Assembly (NCBI RefSeq): GCF_006539865.1
Contig: NZ_BJNV01000004.1
Location: forward strand, 45,237 to 109,236
Reading direction: 5' to 3'
Length of the DNA: 64,000 nucleotides
From: Zoogloea ramigera
GTDB lineage: Bacteria > Pseudomonadota > Gammaproteobacteria > Burkholderiales > Rhodocyclaceae
The position numbers and the translations under genes are program-made. The notes under the pieces were generated by a model. That model was not told the origin of the DNA. It made no database searches and saw only the letters and a program-made list of their open reading frames with translations. Below, in pieces: positions 1-8,617 of the stretch. The first letter of the stretch is position 1. The number at the start of each line of letters is the position of its first letter.

Positions 1-710
1 TGCTTGAGATGCTTTCATCTCGCCAAACCATCGACTTTAATGATCTAGCCCCGTACCCTGAATACGTTAAGCATCTTGAAGCGTATGGTCTACTTGGCAA
101 GGATTCGGCTAATCGCCCTCGCGTAGCGATTCCAGTTGTTGGTCGTTACGTAGCACTTGAACTAGCCAGGAAGGAGAATCGATCATCCATATTGCGCGTC
201 GTGCCAGAGCCTGAACGCGCTACTTGGCTCAAAAAACGAGTCGAGTCCATATCCGCCGACTTGCGTGCTCTCGAGGATGCAATTCGAGGAGCAAAGACAG
301 ATACCCTTTTTGGCCCGAACTCCTTTCCCGAAGCGGATCGTTTTGCATCGCTGGGCGTTGTAAGGACAGCCCAAGACTTTGAACAATTTATTAACGTATG
401 CAACCGCTGCTTTGTGGAGCCAAGTGATACGTATGGATCATCGGTCGGGAAGAATCATTACTTCTTTGATGTCATCAAGATGACCTATCCAGCACTTTTT
501 GATGCTCTGCATAGAATTAGGTTGTATCGACATCACAACTTCCATGTCGCCCTGCGGCCAGGTGTAACACAGGAACTATTACGTTATCTTGAGCGGGATC
601 TCGATGGTCGAGTGCCGGGCTCTGTCCCCGATCTTGATTTCATATTGCAGCAATGCGTGTTAGACGAACTACTTCTCGGCATTCAGGTTGAATTGAGCGA
701 GATCGCGTAG
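1..710 (+). CDS. 3' end of an uncharacterised protein, cut by the window edge; possible ATPase-tail/HEPN-like protein
   Basis: The frame is open from the first bases; an internal ATG at 9 gives 233 residues, so this is probably the C-terminal part of a longer gene. The first ~60 residues resemble the winged-helix tail that follows an AAA/STAND ATPase module (pattern ending in VAIPVVGRYVALELARK). The rest is helical and contains RLYRHHNFH, loosely like an R-x4-6-H HEPN motif. Base composition is clearly more AT-rich than the housekeeping genes to the right, as in the KAP NTPase gene downstream. That suggests an acquired segment, possibly defence-related. The family is not firmly recognised; the HEPN reading is inference. 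Confidence 0.5.
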   Translation, partial: LEMLSSRQTIDFNDLAPYPEYVKHLEAYGLLGKDSANRPRVAIPVVGRYVALELARKENRSSILRVVPEPERATWLKKRVESISADLRALEDAIRGAKTDTLFGPNSFPEADRFASLGVVRTAQDFEQFINVCNRCFVEPSDTYGSSVGKNHYFFDVIKMTYPALFDALHRIRLYRHHNFHVALRPGVTQELLRYLERDLDGRVPGSVPDLDFILQQCVLDELLLGIQVELSEIA

Positions 711-914
711 CCTTTCGCTTCAAAACTGGAGACATCGGTAATTTGAGTATCTGCTTTGGGATTGAGTTGTCGATAAGTCAGTAATCGAGGTAGTGTTATC
801 CGTCCGTGCCAGTCTACCCCCGCAATTTCGGGTCACGCTGCGCTGACACGACCTACGGAACTGCCGAACCTCCGGCCAACCGGATCTTGCACACCATCGC
901 CATTCGAGGAACCC
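711..914. other. Intergenic spacer with a degenerate REP-like palindrome
   Basis: 204 bp between two AT-rich genes. At about 825-850 lies a decayed copy of the palindrome found at 42641, 52526, 58792 and 59007 (core ACGCTGCGCT flanked by imperfect GGGT/ACCC-type arms). No convincing promoter was recognised. Confidence 0.4.
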
Positions 915-2270
915 ATGAAGCTTGTCACACCCTCCTTAGTCGTTGAAGAACTTGACGCATTCAAGAATGATGTACTCCACCGCAAACAATTTGGGGAAGC
1001 GCTGTCAAATCTAGTCACTAGATCAACGGACGAACTTGTAATTTCGCTTGATGGCAAGTGGGGTGAGGGAAAAACGACATTCGTAAAAATGTGGCAGGGT
1101 CTCTTAAAAGAGAACGGAATTCCCAGTATTTACATTGACGCATTTCAAAATGACTACACGGAAGATGCATTCATTTCAATTGCGAGCGCAATCACTTCAT
1201 ACGTAGAGCAGCACTCTTCAAAATCTCAGAAGAGTTCTGAGTTTAAGGAAAAAGCGAAGAAAGTTGGTGTTCGGCTTCTTTCATGGTCAGCAAAAATCGG
1301 CATCAAGGCAGCAACACTCGGAATTATCAAGGAATCCGACATTGACGCCTTATCAGAGATAGATGAAGACATTGCCGCCGACACTTCCGAAACAATCTCA
1401 GAATTGGTCGAGGAACGCCTGAGCGCACACCAGAAAGAGTCTGAGCTCATTCGATTATTTAGAGAGTCTCTTTCTAATTTACCAACAACCTTAACAGACA
1501 ACAGCAGCGGTCGGCTTGTTATCGTAATCGACGAACTCGATAGATGCAGGCCCTCCTTTGCAGTTGAAGTTCTTGAGAAAATAAAACATCTTTTCTCTGT
1601 CAAGAATGTTGTCTTCCTTCTTGTGATGCATAAACAGCAACTAGAAGAGGCAATCAAGAGCGTATATGGGAACAACATTGACGCCCACACCTATCTCCAA
1701 AAATTTATTAATGTAGAGACATCTATTCCAAAGAGAATTAATGATCCATATAGCAACGATATACAGATTTACATTAACAAGCTTCTTCAATTGCACGAGA
1801 TTACAACCTGGGGCGACAACCAGAAAATCGTTGATTGCTTGACTCCTCTTGCTGAGCACTTCAGTCTCTCGCTAAGACAGTTGGAGAAAGTCTTTACCAA
1901 CTTGGCGATCATCTACAGCACATCAGGCAAGAATCATCTCCGACTTGTTCCTATTATTGTTTTTATCGCCGTCGTAAAAACAATCAACCCGAATGTGTTC
2001 GGCAGTCTTCTGCTGGGAAAAATATCGTTCCCAAGTCTTTGCGAACAACTTGGATTTCGGGAGCCTAGTGAACGACAGGAAAGAAATCAAAGTTTGTTCT
2101 GGCTGATGAGTTGGATCCGATTTTCGATGCTCACTGAATCCGAATATCAAGAGATCGACGCAGACGATCTAATCAAGGGATTCGGGCAGTCGCTTTGGGA
2201 GTACAACGTAAATCGAGAGCGGTTGATACCAATATTCTGTCAAAAGCTAAGCATGTTCACTGTGAACTAG
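915..2270 (+). CDS. KAP-family P-loop NTPase
   Basis: 451 aa. Walker A is GKWGEGKTTF at residues ~47-56. Walker B is RLVIVIDELDRC at ~199-210, followed by the conserved KAP continuation (RPSFAVEVLEKIKHLF). KAP NTPases are STAND-like ATPases often encoded in mobile or defence contexts, and many are membrane-anchored. Here no clear transmembrane hairpin is seen between Walker A and B, only a mildly hydrophobic stretch near residues 115-130 and another near 345-365. The gene is strongly AT-rich relative to the chromosome and stands alone beside a truncated upstream gene and a broken hipA-like remnant. This suggests a remnant of an accessory island. Family assignment is firm; the cellular role is unknown. 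Confidence 0.85.
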   Translation: MKLVTPSLVVEELDAFKNDVLHRKQFGEALSNLVTRSTDELVISLDGKWGEGKTTFVKMWQGLLKENGIPSIYIDAFQNDYTEDAFISIASAITSYVEQHSSKSQKSSEFKEKAKKVGVRLLSWSAKIGIKAATLGIIKESDIDALSEIDEDIAADTSETISELVEERLSAHQKESELIRLFRESLSNLPTTLTDNSSGRLVIVIDELDRCRPSFAVEVLEKIKHLFSVKNVVFLLVMHKQQLEEAIKSVYGNNIDAHTYLQKFINVETSIPKRINDPYSNDIQIYINKLLQLHEITTWGDNQKIVDCLTPLAEHFSLSLRQLEKVFTNLAIIYSTSGKNHLRLVPIIVFIAVVKTINPNVFGSLLLGKISFPSLCEQLGFREPSERQERNQSLFWLMSWIRFSMLTESEYQEIDADDLIKGFGQSLWEYNVNRERLIPIFCQKLSMFTVN

Positions 2271-2295
2271 CGGTGTATAACGTACCCTCGCCCAC

Positions 2296-2775
2296 TCACC
2301 CCAACCTCCCAATCCTCGCCCCTGCCTCGTCGATATGCCTGCGAATCGCCCCAATACACGGCAAGAAACGACCAGAAAAGCCCCGGCAATCGCTAAGCAG
2401 CGCATGAAACCTTTCAGCCCGCAGCAGGGCTTCGTGCCAGAGCCCAGCATCAACCGCTGAAGACAAAGCAGCCGGCGGCAGGGTGTGCCATGCGCGAGCA
2501 GCGCCCGGAGGACGTCGGCGTCGCGCCAATGCTCGGGGTTTGGCGGCAGGCCGAGGCCGGCAGCGTGCGTCGAGGCGTAGGCGCGGCCGAGATAGCCCTG
2601 GGGCCGCATGTCGAACAGCCACCACGGCAGCCCGTCGCTGTGCAGGGCCGCGCCGGCGGCCTGCACCATGACGAAGCCTTCCGGGCGGACGGGGATGAGC
2701 GTGCCGAGGGCCTGGACCTGCCCTTCGTCGTTGACGCAGAAGATCGGCGCAACCACGAAGCCCGCCCTGCCCCGC
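2296..2775 (-). pseudogene. Remnant of a HipA-like kinase gene (YjjJ type)
   Basis: Reading leftward from 2775, one frame gives VNDEGQVQALGTLIPV and GLPWWLFDMRPQGYLGRAY, which match the N-terminal kinase part of the HipA-family protein YjjJ (residues ~100-200 of the intact protein). The N-terminal HTH part is missing. After the segment ending ALLAHG the frame breaks, and another frame carries a tail (residues AGLWHEALLRAERFHALL to IDEAGARIGRLG, stop at 2296) that looks like the C-terminus of the same family. About 200 central codons, including the catalytic region, are absent. It abuts the trmH-like stop codon directly. Interpreted as a 5'-truncated, internally deleted pseudogene at the edge of the island. 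Confidence 0.6.
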
Positions 2776-3603
2776 TCAGGCGCCCCGCTGCCCCACTTGC
2801 CCCACTTGCCCCATTTGCCCCAACTGCCTCACCTGCTCAAACAAACAAACCCCCGCCGCCACCCCCACATTGAGCGACTCCATCCCCCCCGGCATCGGAA
2901 TCTTCACCCGCTGGGTCGCCAGCGCGGCGACGGCGGGGGACAGGCCCTGCCCTTCCGAGCCGAACAGCCAGGCCACCGGGCCGCGGAGGTCGAGGGCGTA
3001 GAGGTCGACGGCGTCGCGCAGGTCCGCGGCGAGGATGTGGCCTTTGAAGCCTTGCAGCGCTTCGCTGGCGGCGACGTTTTCGAGGATGCGCAGGCTGAAG
3101 TGGGCGCCCATCGCGGCGCGCAGCACGCGGGGGGCCCAGGCCTGGGCGCAGCCGGGGGTGAGGAGGACTTCGGGGATGCCGACGGCGGCGGCGGTGCGCA
3201 GGATGGTGCCGAGGTTGCCGGGGTCTTGCACGCTGTCGAGCAGCACGCAGTTGCCGGTGAGGGGCCCAACTGCGGTGCCTGCGGCGGGCGCGGCAGGCAC
3301 GGCGACCACGGCGAGCACGCCGCTGGGCGAGTCGACGGGGCTGACGTGGGCGAACAGGCGGTCGGGGAGTTCGATGAGGCTTTGTGGGTTGCAGCGGGCG
3401 AGCAGCGCGGCGATCTCGGGCTGGGCGCGGCCGCTTTCGCTGGCCACCACCAGCCGGGGCTGCCAGCCGCGCTCCAGCGCGACGCCCAGCAGGTGGGCGC
3501 CGTCGAGGAGGGTTTCGCCGCACAGGCGCCGCTCCCGCGCCGAGGTGGCGAGGGCGTGGAGCTGCTTGACGGTGGGGTTGTCGCGGGAGGTGATGAGCTT
3601 CAT
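2776..3603 (-). CDS. TrmH/SpoU-family RNA 2'-O-methyltransferase
   Basis: 275 aa, cytoplasmic. It has an N-terminal RNA-binding substrate domain (residues 1-~95) and a SPOUT knot domain with all three motifs: DSVQDPGNLGTILRTAAAVG (~motif 1), LFGSEGQGL (motif 2) and IPMPGGMESLNVGVAAGV (motif 3). It transfers methyl from SAM to a ribose 2'-OH of rRNA or tRNA; the exact target cannot be told. The last ~15 residues are a repetitive GQxGQ tail encoded by a short tandem DNA repeat, and the gene ends exactly where the hipA-like remnant begins. It is the last gene of the long minus-strand run, 15 bp after the CopD-like gene. Confidence 0.85.
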   Translation of the reverse strand: MKLITSRDNPTVKQLHALATSARERRLCGETLLDGAHLLGVALERGWQPRLVVASESGRAQPEIAALLARCNPQSLIELPDRLFAHVSPVDSPSGVLAVVAVPAAPAAGTAVGPLTGNCVLLDSVQDPGNLGTILRTAAAVGIPEVLLTPGCAQAWAPRVLRAAMGAHFSLRILENVAASEALQGFKGHILAADLRDAVDLYALDLRGPVAWLFGSEGQGLSPAVAALATQRVKIPMPGGMESLNVGVAAGVCLFEQVRQLGQMGQVGQVGQRGA

Positions 3604-3618
3604 GCCGGGGCCCGCAAG

Positions 3619-4074
3619 CTAGATGGCGAGGCCGAGGCTGGCCAGCGCCACCACGAAGGCGCCGAGCAGCAGGTTGGTGGTGACGCGCTGGCGGATCTGA
3701 TTGAGGGCTTGGGCGCCCTGGGCCCAGCTTTCAAGGGCCACCGCCTGCTGCAGCGCCTTCCAGGGGCCGAACCAGATGCTGGCAAAGATGGCGGCCATCA
3801 CCAGGCCGACGCCTGCCATGGCGTGCCAGGCCAGCGGGGCCTGGGCGAAGCCCACCGCCAGCAGCATTGCGAAGCCGGAGCCGACGATGGCGGCCAGGGC
3901 CAGCCACACGATGGGGAAGAAGCGCGCCAGCACGCCGTTCCACAGGGCCAGCCGCTGGGGCGGCGGCAGCGCGAGCGAGGCCGGGCGCAGGCAGAAGTGG
4001 GCAAAGCTCATGCCGCCGACCCACACGATGACGCCGGCCAGATGCACGAAGAGCATGAGGTGATGCAGGGTCAT
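3619..4074 (-). CDS. CopD-like integral membrane protein
   Basis: 151 aa from the ATG at 4074, which overlaps the rnhB stop (ATGA). Four hydrophobic segments are visible: [19 protein letters not shown], the stretch around [39 protein letters not shown] and the C-terminal [15 protein letters not shown]. The [12 protein letters not shown] pattern with a histidine in the first helix is typical of CopD/YcnJ-like and related heme or copper membrane proteins. It sits between rnhB and the RNA methyltransferase gene. Its function is not established; copper handling is only a family-level association. Confidence 0.6.
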   Translation of the reverse strand: MTLHHLMLFVHLAGVIVWVGGMSFAHFCLRPASLALPPPQRLALWNGVLARFFPIVWLALAAIVGSGFAMLLAVGFAQAPLAWHAMAGVGLVMAAIFASIWFGPWKALQQAVALESWAQGAQALNQIRQRVTTNLLLGAFVVALASLGLAI

Positions 4075-4679
4075 CGGGTGTCGTCCTCGGTCCACAGGGG
4101 CGGGTTGGCGATGATGTCGCGCACCGGGCCGAAGCTGGTGCGGTAGATCTCGCAGGCGCCGTGGGCCTTGAGCGCGGCCAGGTGGGCGGCGGTGGGATAG
4201 CCCTTGTGGCCGGCGAGGCCGTATTGGGGGTAGCGGCGGTCGAGCTCGACGAGCAGCGCGTCGCGGGCGGTCTTGGCCAGGATGGAAGCGGCCGAGATCT
4301 CGGCCACCAGCGAGTCGCCCTTCACCACCGCCTCGCAGGGCACGTCGAGGCGGGGGCAGCGGTTGCCGTCCACCTGCACGCGGGCGGGCACCACGGCCAG
4401 GCCAGCCACCGCGCGCTGCATGGCGAGCATGGTGGCGTGGAGGATGTTGAGGCGGTCGATCTCGGCGACGCTGGCCTCAGCGATGCACCAGGCGAGGGCC
4501 TTCTCGCGGATCTCGATGGCCAGCGCGTTGCGACGCTTTTCAGAGAGTTTTTTGGAGTCGGCCAGACCGACGATGGGCCGGGCCGGGTCGAGGATGACGG
4601 CGGCGGCCACTACCGGCCCGCACAGGGGGCCGCGGCCGGCTTCGTCTACGCCGCAAAGGAGATCATTGGGGAGGCTCAC
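4071..4679 (-). CDS. rnhB: Ribonuclease HII
   Basis: 202 aa using GTG at 4679, which overlaps the lpxB stop as GTGA; the open frame extends further upstream but only inside lpxB. It cleaves the RNA strand of RNA-DNA hybrids, including misincorporated ribonucleotides. The metal-binding motif [14 protein letters not shown] supplies the first Asp and Glu. [10 protein letters not shown] and the later acidic residues ([15 protein letters not shown]) complete the family pattern. Following lpxB is the usual proteobacterial arrangement. Confidence 0.93.
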   Translation of the reverse strand: MSLPNDLLCGVDEAGRGPLCGPVVAAAVILDPARPIVGLADSKKLSEKRRNALAIEIREKALAWCIAEASVAEIDRLNILHATMLAMQRAVAGLAVVPARVQVDGNRCPRLDVPCEAVVKGDSLVAEISAASILAKTARDALLVELDRRYPQYGLAGHKGYPTAAHLAALKAHGACEIYRTSFGPVRDIIANPPLWTEDDTR

Positions 4680-5827
4680 CGGGCGCGCCCCTGCAGGTAG
4701 GGCAGGATCGCCGCGGCGGCCTTGGCGGCGGTGTCCTGGCGCAGCTGGAGGTGCATGTCGGTGAAAACGCGGGTGAGCTCGTCCACCCGGGCCGGGTCGG
4801 CGAGCCAGCCGTCGAGGGCGTCGGCGAGGGCCTGGGGCGTGGCGGCATCCTGCAGCACTTCGGGCACCACCTCGCGGCCGGCCAGCACGTTGGGCAAACC
4901 CACCCACGGCAGGTAAGCCAGCCGCCGCATCAGGCGGTAGGACCACTTGCCGATCTTGTAGGTGATGACCATCGGGCGCTTGAGCAGCGCGGCCTCGAGG
5001 CTGGCGGTACCGCTGGCCACCAGCACCACGTCGGCGGCGATCATCGCCTCGACGGCGTGGCCGAACAGGATGCGGATGGGCAGATCGAGGTGGGCGTGGC
5101 GGCGCAGGGCCTCTTCGAACAGCAGGCGGGTCTCGCGGGTGGCCAGGGGCACCAGGAAGCGCGCGCCGGGGTGGCGCTCATGGAGCTGCGCGGCGGTGGC
5201 GATGTAGGTGTCGGCGAGGTTGCGCACCTCGGACTGCCGGCTGCCCGGCAGGAAGGCGAACACCGGGCCGCCCGGGGAGATCTGCAGCACCTCGCGCATG
5301 CCCTCACGGTCGGGCACGAGGGGGAAGACATCGGCCAGCGGATGGCCCACGTAGCTCACCGGCACCCCGGCCGCCCGGTAGAGCTCGGGCTCGAAGGGGA
5401 ACAGGCACAACATGTGGCTCACCGCGCGGGCGATGCCCTTCAGGCGGCCGCGGCGCCAGGCCCAGATCGACGGGCTGACGAAATGGATGGCCGGAATGCC
5501 GCGATCTTTAAGGCGCTTCTCGAGCCACAGGCTGAAGTCGGGGGCGTCGACGCCGATGAAGGCGGCCGGCGGGTCTTTCTTGAGCAGATCGAGCAGGCTG
5601 CTGCGGATGCCCGACAGCTCGCGGTAGTTCTTGAGGGCGTCGACGTAGCCGTGCACGGCCAGCTTCTCCGCCGGCCACAGGGCCTTGAAGCCGACCGCCT
5701 GCATCTTGGGGCCGCCGATGCCGAAGAACTCGGCATCCGGCAGGTGGCGCTGGAGCGCCTTGATCAGGTGACTGGCGAGGAGGTCGCTGGACGCCTCGCC
5801 CGCAACCATGGCGATGCGCAGAGCCAT
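4676..5827 (-). CDS. lpxB: Lipid-A-disaccharide synthase
   Basis: 383 aa, a GT19 glycosyltransferase. It condenses UDP-2,3-diacylglucosamine with lipid X to give the lipid A disaccharide at the inner face of the cytoplasmic membrane. Diagnostic features are the N-terminal [33 protein letters not shown], the [11 protein letters not shown] motif, the [10 protein letters not shown] phosphate-binding segment and the C-terminal [11 protein letters not shown]. It is translationally coupled to rnhB downstream (GTGA) and lies 3 bp after lpxA. Length is normal for the family. Confidence 0.96.
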   Translation of the reverse strand: MALRIAMVAGEASSDLLASHLIKALQRHLPDAEFFGIGGPKMQAVGFKALWPAEKLAVHGYVDALKNYRELSGIRSSLLDLLKKDPPAAFIGVDAPDFSLWLEKRLKDRGIPAIHFVSPSIWAWRRGRLKGIARAVSHMLCLFPFEPELYRAAGVPVSYVGHPLADVFPLVPDREGMREVLQISPGGPVFAFLPGSRQSEVRNLADTYIATAAQLHERHPGARFLVPLATRETRLLFEEALRRHAHLDLPIRILFGHAVEAMIAADVVLVASGTASLEAALLKRPMVITYKIGKWSYRLMRRLAYLPWVGLPNVLAGREVVPEVLQDAATPQALADALDGWLADPARVDELTRVFTDMHLQLRQDTAAKAAAAILPYLQGRAR

Positions 5828-5830
5828 GGA

Positions 5831-6604
5831 TCAGCGGACGATGCCGCGCCCGGAATCGGCTATGAAGTCGGAGAAGAGCTGCAGCTCGGGGGCCGCCTGC
5901 GCCGCCTCGGCGATCTGCGCCCGGGCCTCGGCCAGCGGCAGGCCGCTGCGGTAGAGGGTTTTATAGGCGCGCTTGATGGCCATGATGCCGTCGCTGCTGT
6001 AGCCGCGGCGCTTGAGGCCTTCGCTGTTGATGCCGTGGGGCGAGGCCGGGTTGCCCGACACGGTGACGAAGGGCGGCAGGTCTTGCAGCAGCACGGTGCC
6101 GACGCCGCAGAAGCTGTGGGCGCCGACGCGCACGAACTGGTGCACGCCGGTGAAGCCGCCGAGGATCGCCCAGTCGCCCACGCTGACGTGGCCCGCGAGG
6201 GTGGCGTTGTTGGCGAAGATGGTGTTGTTGCCGACCATGCAGTCGTGGGCCACGTGCACGTAGGCCATGATCCAGTTGTCGTTGCCGACGCGGGTCAGGC
6301 CGCCGTCCTGGACGGTGCCGGTGCTGAAGCTGCAGAACTCGCGGATGGTGTTGCCGTCGCCGATCTCGAGGCGGGTGGGCTCGGCGGCGTATTTTTTGTC
6401 CTGGGGTTCGGAGCCGATCGAGCAGAACTGGAAGATCCGGTTGTTGCGGCCGATGCGGGTGTGGCCTTCGACGACCACGTGGGGGCCGATGCTGCTGCCC
6501 TCCCCGATCTCCACATGCTCGCCGATCACCGAATAGGCGCCGATCTGGACGCCCTCGGCGATCCGCGCGCCCGGGTGGACGATGGCGGTCGGGTGGATGC
6601 TCAT
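5831..6604 (-). CDS. lpxA: UDP-N-acetylglucosamine O-acyltransferase
   Basis: 257 aa from the ATG at 6604, whose first bases overlap the fabZ stop; a start 15 bp earlier is less likely. It catalyses the first lipid A step, transferring hydroxyacyl from ACP to UDP-GlcNAc. A left-handed beta-helix is evident as hexapeptide repeats from residue ~5 to ~185 ([20 protein letters not shown] and so on). The catalytic-His segment is [15 protein letters not shown]-terminal helical domain follows ([20 protein letters not shown]). Part of the skp-lpxD-fabZ-lpxA-lpxB operon. Confidence 0.96.
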   Translation of the reverse strand: MSIHPTAIVHPGARIAEGVQIGAYSVIGEHVEIGEGSSIGPHVVVEGHTRIGRNNRIFQFCSIGSEPQDKKYAAEPTRLEIGDGNTIREFCSFSTGTVQDGGLTRVGNDNWIMAYVHVAHDCMVGNNTIFANNATLAGHVSVGDWAILGGFTGVHQFVRVGAHSFCGVGTVLLQDLPPFVTVSGNPASPHGINSEGLKRRGYSSDGIMAIKRAYKTLYRSGLPLAEARAQIAEAAQAAPELQLFSDFIADSGRGIVR

Positions 6605-7044
6605 CGCTTGATCGCACACATGAAGTCGGCCTCGGTGGCGAGCTCGCCATCGACGCGGGCAACCGCCGAGAACTTCCAGATGTTGCGCATCTTGCGCACG
6701 ATCTGGGCTTCCATCACGAGCTGGTCGCCCGGCACCACGGGGCGCTTGAAGCGAACGTTGTCGACGGAGGCAAAGTAAACGGTGGAGCCTTCGTCGGGCA
6801 CCGAGCCGTCGGTCTTGAAGGCCAGCACGGCGGCGGTCTGGGCCATTGCTTCGATGATCAGCACGCCCGGCATCACTGGGTTGTGCGGAAAATGGCCGGG
6901 GAAGAAGGGCTCGTTGATGGTGACGTTCTTGAGGCCGACGATGCGCTTGCCGATTTCCAGCTCGACGATCCGATCCACCAGCAGGAAGGGGTAGCGGTGG
7001 GGGATGTACTGCTTGATCTCGTTGATGTCGATGATGGCGCTCAT
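6601..7044 (-). CDS. fabZ: 3-hydroxyacyl-[ACP] dehydratase
   Basis: 147 aa hot-dog-fold enzyme of fatty acid elongation, dehydrating 3-hydroxyacyl-ACP and so competing with LpxA/LpxD for the same substrate. Motifs: [13 protein letters not shown] at the N-terminus, [21 protein letters not shown] carrying the catalytic His and Glu. Its ATG overlaps the lpxD stop and its stop overlaps the lpxA start, implying strong translational coupling. Confidence 0.96.
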   Translation of the reverse strand: MSAIIDINEIKQYIPHRYPFLLVDRIVELEIGKRIVGLKNVTINEPFFPGHFPHNPVMPGVLIIEAMAQTAAVLAFKTDGSVPDEGSTVYFASVDNVRFKRPVVPGDQLVMEAQIVRKMRNIWKFSAVARVDGELATEADFMCAIKR

Positions 7045-8069
7045 GATTTTTTGTCCTGTTCGGCGAGCTTCTTCTCGAGCTCGCGCACGCGTTCGGCCAT
7101 AGCGTCGAGACGACGCAGGTGCGAAAAATTCTTCACCCAGTCCGCATGCGGCTGCAGCGGAATCATGGCCGTGTAGACCCCGGGCCTGTCGATGGATTTG
7201 GTGACGTTGGTGTCGGCGGAGATCACGATGTCGTCGCCGACCTCCAGGTGGCCCGAGAAGCCGGCCTTGCCGCCGACCTGCACCCGCTTGCCGACGGTGG
7301 TGCTGCCCGCCAGGCCGGCCATCGCCGCCATGATGGTGTCTTCACCGACGCGGCAGTTATGGGCGACGTGGATGAGGTTGTCGAGCTTCACGCCGTTGCC
7401 GATCACGGTGTCTTCGAGGGCGCCGCGGTCGACGGTGGTGTTGGCACCGATCTCGACGTCGTCACCGATGACGACGCCGCCGATCTGGGGGATCTTCACC
7501 CAGCGCTTGTCGGCGTCCCGCGCGAAGCCCAGGCCGTCGGCCCCGATGACCGCGCCGGAATGCAGGATGGCGCGGGCACCGATGGTGCAGCCGTCGTAGA
7601 TCTTGACCCCCGCATGGAGCAGCGACCCCGCACCGATGGAGACGCCGTCGCCGATCAGGCAGCCGGCACCGACTACGGCGCCTTCGCCGATGTGGCAATC
7701 AACGCCGACCACCGCGTTGGGGCCCACCGACACCGACGCCGGCAGCTCGGAGGCCACCACCGCGCTCGGGTGGATGCCCGCCGGCACCGCCTTGGGCGGG
7801 TTGAACAGCTGGGCCGCCCGGGCGAAGTAGAGGTAGGGATCGGGCGTGAGGATGCGCGGGCGGTCGGTGAAGTCGGCCGCCTTGGGCGACAGGATGAAGG
7901 CCGACGCCCGGCTCGCATCGAGCGCGGCACGGTATTTGGGGCTGACCAGGAAGGCGAGATCGCCCTCCTCCGCCTTGTCGAGGGCCGCGATCTGGCGCAC
8001 CACGACCGCCGGGTCACCAACGAGCTCACCACCGAGCCGGCTGACCAGCTCGCCAAGGGTTGTTTCCAT
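7041..8069 (-). CDS. lpxD: UDP-3-O-(3-hydroxyacyl)glucosamine N-acyltransferase
   Basis: 342 aa from ATG at 8069; an alternative GTG at 8081 directly abuts the skp stop and would add four residues. It is the third lipid A enzyme, N-acylating the UDP-sugar. The N-terminal uridine-binding domain ([18 protein letters not shown]) is followed by ~10 left-handed beta-helix coils. The catalytic His lies in [14 protein letters not shown], and a C-terminal helix ([18 protein letters not shown]) follows. The ATG was preferred because family N-termini normally begin a few residues before the LxELxxxLGGxL motif; no strong ribosome-binding site separates the two. Confidence 0.94.
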   Translation of the reverse strand: METTLGELVSRLGGELVGDPAVVVRQIAALDKAEEGDLAFLVSPKYRAALDASRASAFILSPKAADFTDRPRILTPDPYLYFARAAQLFNPPKAVPAGIHPSAVVASELPASVSVGPNAVVGVDCHIGEGAVVGAGCLIGDGVSIGAGSLLHAGVKIYDGCTIGARAILHSGAVIGADGLGFARDADKRWVKIPQIGGVVIGDDVEIGANTTVDRGALEDTVIGNGVKLDNLIHVAHNCRVGEDTIMAAMAGLAGSTTVGKRVQVGGKAGFSGHLEVGDDIVISADTNVTKSIDRPGVYTAMIPLQPHADWVKNFSHLRRLDAMAERVRELEKKLAEQDKKS

Positions 8070-8081
8070 CGCCGACTGCAC

Positions 8082-8585
8082 TTACTTGGCTTCGGTGAGG
8101 GCCTTGATCACCTTGTCGGTGATGTCGATGCGCGGGCTGGCGTAAACCGCTTCCTGGAAGATGATGTCGTACTTCTCGGCCTCGGCGATCTGGCGGATCG
8201 TCTTGTTGGCACGCTCCAGAACGCCGGCGAGCTCTTCGTTGCGGCGCTGGTTGAGGTCTTCACGGAACTCGCGCTGCTTGCGCTGGAAGTCGCGGTTGAG
8301 TTCGTTGAACTCACGCTCCTTGTTGCGGCGCTCGCCCTCGGCCATGGTCATGCCGTTCTTTTCGAGGGCTTCCTGCATGCCCTGCAGCTGCTTGGCCAGG
8401 CGCTGCAGTTCCTGGTCACGCTTCTCGAATTCCTTCTCGAGCTTCTGCTGGGCTTTCTTGGCCGGCGGAGCTTCTTTCATGACCCGATCGGAATTGACGA
8501 ACCCGACCCTGACTTCGGCAGCGGCCGTCTGCGCAAACACGGCGAGCACCAGGGCTGCCAGCGTCGATTGAACAATTGCTTTCAC
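8082..8585 (-). CDS. skp: Periplasmic chaperone Skp/OmpH
   Basis: 167 aa. A signal peptide (residues 1-~23, cleavage after AAA) precedes the OmpH core VRVGFVNSDRVMKEAPP. Then come long charged coiled-coil helices (residues ~40-130) that form the tentacle-like trimer holding unfolded outer-membrane proteins. It sits directly downstream of bamA (32 bp gap) and upstream of lpxD, the conserved order linking outer-membrane protein delivery to lipid A synthesis. Confidence 0.94.
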   Translation of the reverse strand: MKAIVQSTLAALVLAVFAQTAAAEVRVGFVNSDRVMKEAPPAKKAQQKLEKEFEKRDQELQRLAKQLQGMQEALEKNGMTMAEGERRNKEREFNELNRDFQRKQREFREDLNQRRNEELAGVLERANKTIRQIAEAEKYDIIFQEAVYASPRIDITDKVIKALTEAK

Positions 8586-8617
8586 TCAAACCTCCATCAA
8601 CATCATTGCCGCAGCGA

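Noticed and set aside
2608..4146. Long plus-strand open frame (512 codons) opposite trmH and the CopD-like gene
   Set aside because: It is antisense to two well-supported genes; GC-rich third positions suppress stops on the opposite strand. No family similarity.
4751..6778. Plus-strand open frame of 675 codons opposite lpxB/lpxA
   Set aside because: Antisense shadow of the lipid A genes, with no start context or recognisable domains.
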